A DNA stretch of 6,675 bases, taken from Mycobacterium sp. (GTDB taxonomy: Bacteria > Actinomycetota > Actinomycetes > Mycobacteriales > Mycobacteriaceae). The stretch spans positions 1 to 6,675 of the forward strand of contig JAFAQO010000345.1 of the NCBI GenBank assembly GCA_019246375.1, in the 5' to 3' direction. Below, in pieces: positions 6,301 through 6,675 of the stretch (positions are counted from its first letter, which is position 1; each line of letters starts with the position of its first letter). The notes beneath the pieces are model-generated. The model saw only the letters and a list, made by a program, of their open reading frames with translations. It had not been told where the DNA came from and ran no database searches. A program made the position numbers and the translations under genes.

Positions 6301-6675
6301 CGTTGCTGTTGCCGTCCTCGGGTTCTGTTGCGGTGCAGGTGGTCGCCGGCCCAGAAGAGGAGTCGGGCCAGCGCAGTGTCTCGGTGCACTCCCGCGCCGA
6401 TGCTGACGCTGGTTCAGGGTGGGTGTGCCACGCGGAAGGAGCGCTGAGTTCTGCGGCAGTTGAGCCGGCCGCGGACCTTTCGGTGTGGCCGCCGGCAGGT
6501 GCCGTCGCGGTGGATGTGGCCGACGGGTATGAGCGCTTGGCCTTGCGCGGCTATGGGTATGGGCCGGCTTTCCGCGGTTTGACCGCGATGTGGCGCCGCG
6601 GCGATGAAGTATTCGCCGAAGTGACGCTGCCGGAGCCGGCCGGTGGGGTCAGCGGGTTCGGGGTTCATCCGGCGC
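3318..6675 (+). CDS. pks12: Mycoketide polyketide synthase Pks12, N-terminal part (3' end outside window)
   Basis: Large type I polyketide synthase that builds the methyl-branched mycoketide chain of mannosyl-beta-1-phosphomycoketide. The first 1119 codons are present and open to the right edge; the M. tuberculosis protein has about 4150 residues in two modules. Residues 1-33 form a charged, heptad-like docking helix. The ketosynthase (about 35-457) has active Cys203 in DTACSSS, His338 in EGHGTGT, and Lys374 and His379 in KSNMGHT. The acyltransferase (about 558-860) has GQGSQ at 564-568, Ser650 in GHSQGE, RVDVVQ at 617-622 and YASH at 750-753; the last two are methylmalonyl-CoA markers. After the PTYAF linker (896-900) the dehydratase begins, with the complete HxxxGxxxxP motif at His958-Pro967 and YGPAF at 1081-1085. 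Its second catalytic Asp lies beyond the window. Docking helices let Pks12 chains pass intermediates between molecules in the modularly iterative mechanism described for it. All visible catalytic residues are intact. Codon use shifts between about 4115 and 4975. Confidence 0.95.
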   Translation, partial: MADQLQHATEALRKALVQVERLKSKNRALLERSAEPIAIVGMSCRFPGGVSSPEDLWDMVAEGRDVMSEFPSDRGWDLAGLFDPDPDAPHKCYACSGGFVDDVAGFDPGFFGVSPSEALATDPQHRMLLELSWEALERAGIDPTSLRGSATGVFAGIIVQGYGMLSEEIEGYRLTGMTSSVATGRVAYVLGLEGPAVSVDTACSSSLVAMHMAVQSLRSGECDLALAGGATVNATPTVFVEFSRHRGLAPDGRCKPFAGAADGVGWSEGGGMVVVERLSDAQRLGHPVLAVVRGSAVNQDGASNGLTAPNGPSQQRVVRSALANAGLGVADVDVVEGHGTGTTLGDPIEAQALLATYGQGRAEPGKPLWLGSIKSNMGHTQAAAGVAGVIKMVLALRHEVLPATLHVDVPSPHVDWSAGAVSLLTEARPWRAEGRVRRAGVSSFGISGTNAHVIIEAAPVVEAAEARPAPVVVPWVVSAKSVSGLGKQAARLAAFVGARAELDVADVGWSLAGRSAFEHRAVVIGADREQLVAGLAQLAGGEPGAAVVQGTAIPTGKTVFVFPGQGSQWLGMGVELLDTAPVFAGHINACADAFAEFVDWSLTDVLCGAPGAPGMDRVDVVQPTLFAVMVSLAELWRSIGVRPDAVIGHSQGEIAAAYVAGALSLRDAARVVTLRSKLLKERAGRGGMVSLACGVQRARELLEPFGDQVSIAAINGRSAVVVSGDVAALDELIPRCTEQELRARRVDVDYASHSVAVETIRDDLADAFSGIEPRSSRTAFFSTVTGGLLDTAGLDADYWYRNIRQTVEFDQAVRNACQQGYRTFIESSPHPALIAGIEETFSDCVDGDVDAIVLPTLGRDDGGLDRFLTSAAQGFVAGVSVDWRAMMPAAKFVELPTYAFERRRFWLSGDGSTSDAAGLGLGPSEHALLGAVVELPASGGVVLTGRLSPVSQGWLGDHAVGGVVLFPGTGFVELAIRAGDEVGCGVVDELTLRAPLLLPSSGSVAVQVVAGPEEESGQRSVSVHSRADADAGSGWVCHAEGALSSAAVEPAADLSVWPPAGAVAVDVADGYERLALRGYGYGPAFRGLTAMWRRGDEVFAEVTLPEPAGGVSGFGVHPA

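Overview
This window comes from a GC-rich actinobacterium and almost certainly from a Mycobacterium. The gene order lnt, ppm1, then an inverted rbpA, then a small zinc-ribbon gene, then pks12 is the order I know from the M. tuberculosis Rv2051c-Rv2048c region. The proteins also match the mycobacterial families closely: RbpA has its basic linker and sigma-binding residues, and Pks12 has its N-terminal docking helix and first-module motifs. A pks12-type mycoketide synthase points to a slow-growing species. It is not M. tuberculosis itself, because there Lnt and Ppm1 are one fused protein and here they are two genes. The species cannot be fixed from the sequence alone.

Layout. Positions 1-1331 (+) carry the 3' part of lnt, apolipoprotein N-acyltransferase, cut by the left edge. 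It ends in an ATGA overlap with ppm1 (1328-2122, +), the polyprenol-phosphate mannose synthase. Five bases later rbpA (2128-2466, -) converges on ppm1. A 210-bp divergent intergenic region follows (2467-2676). It holds a promoter of the ECF sigma type (SigE/SigH class) for rbpA, a pair of 19-bp stem-loop direct repeats, a GC hairpin, and a probable leaderless start for the next gene. Positions 2677-3003 (+) encode a 108-residue zinc-ribbon protein of unknown function. Positions 3004-3317 are a 314-bp leader region before pks12. It holds no convincing full-size gene, but has two related dyads, a 12-bp palindrome and a possible 29-codon leader ORF. Positions 3318-6675 (+) are the first 1119 codons of pks12: docking helix, ketosynthase, methylmalonyl-type acyltransferase and the start of a dehydratase. 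The gene is open through the right edge with no frameshift.

How the genes fit together. Lnt completes lipoprotein acylation at the membrane. In mycobacteria its Ppm2-like membrane part also serves as an anchor for Ppm1, which makes the mannosyl-phospho-polyprenol donor for lipoglycans and glycoproteins. Pks12 makes the mycoketide chain of mannosyl-beta-1-phosphomycoketide, a lipid that resembles the Ppm1 product. The neighbourhood therefore reads as a mannosyl-phospholipid locus, with an RNA polymerase accessory factor (RbpA) and an uncharacterised zinc-ribbon protein set between its halves. No mobile element, CRISPR array, tRNA or rRNA was seen. I found no wholly new system. The least-explained items are the zinc-ribbon gene, the repeat-bearing rbpA promoter region and the structured pks12 leader.
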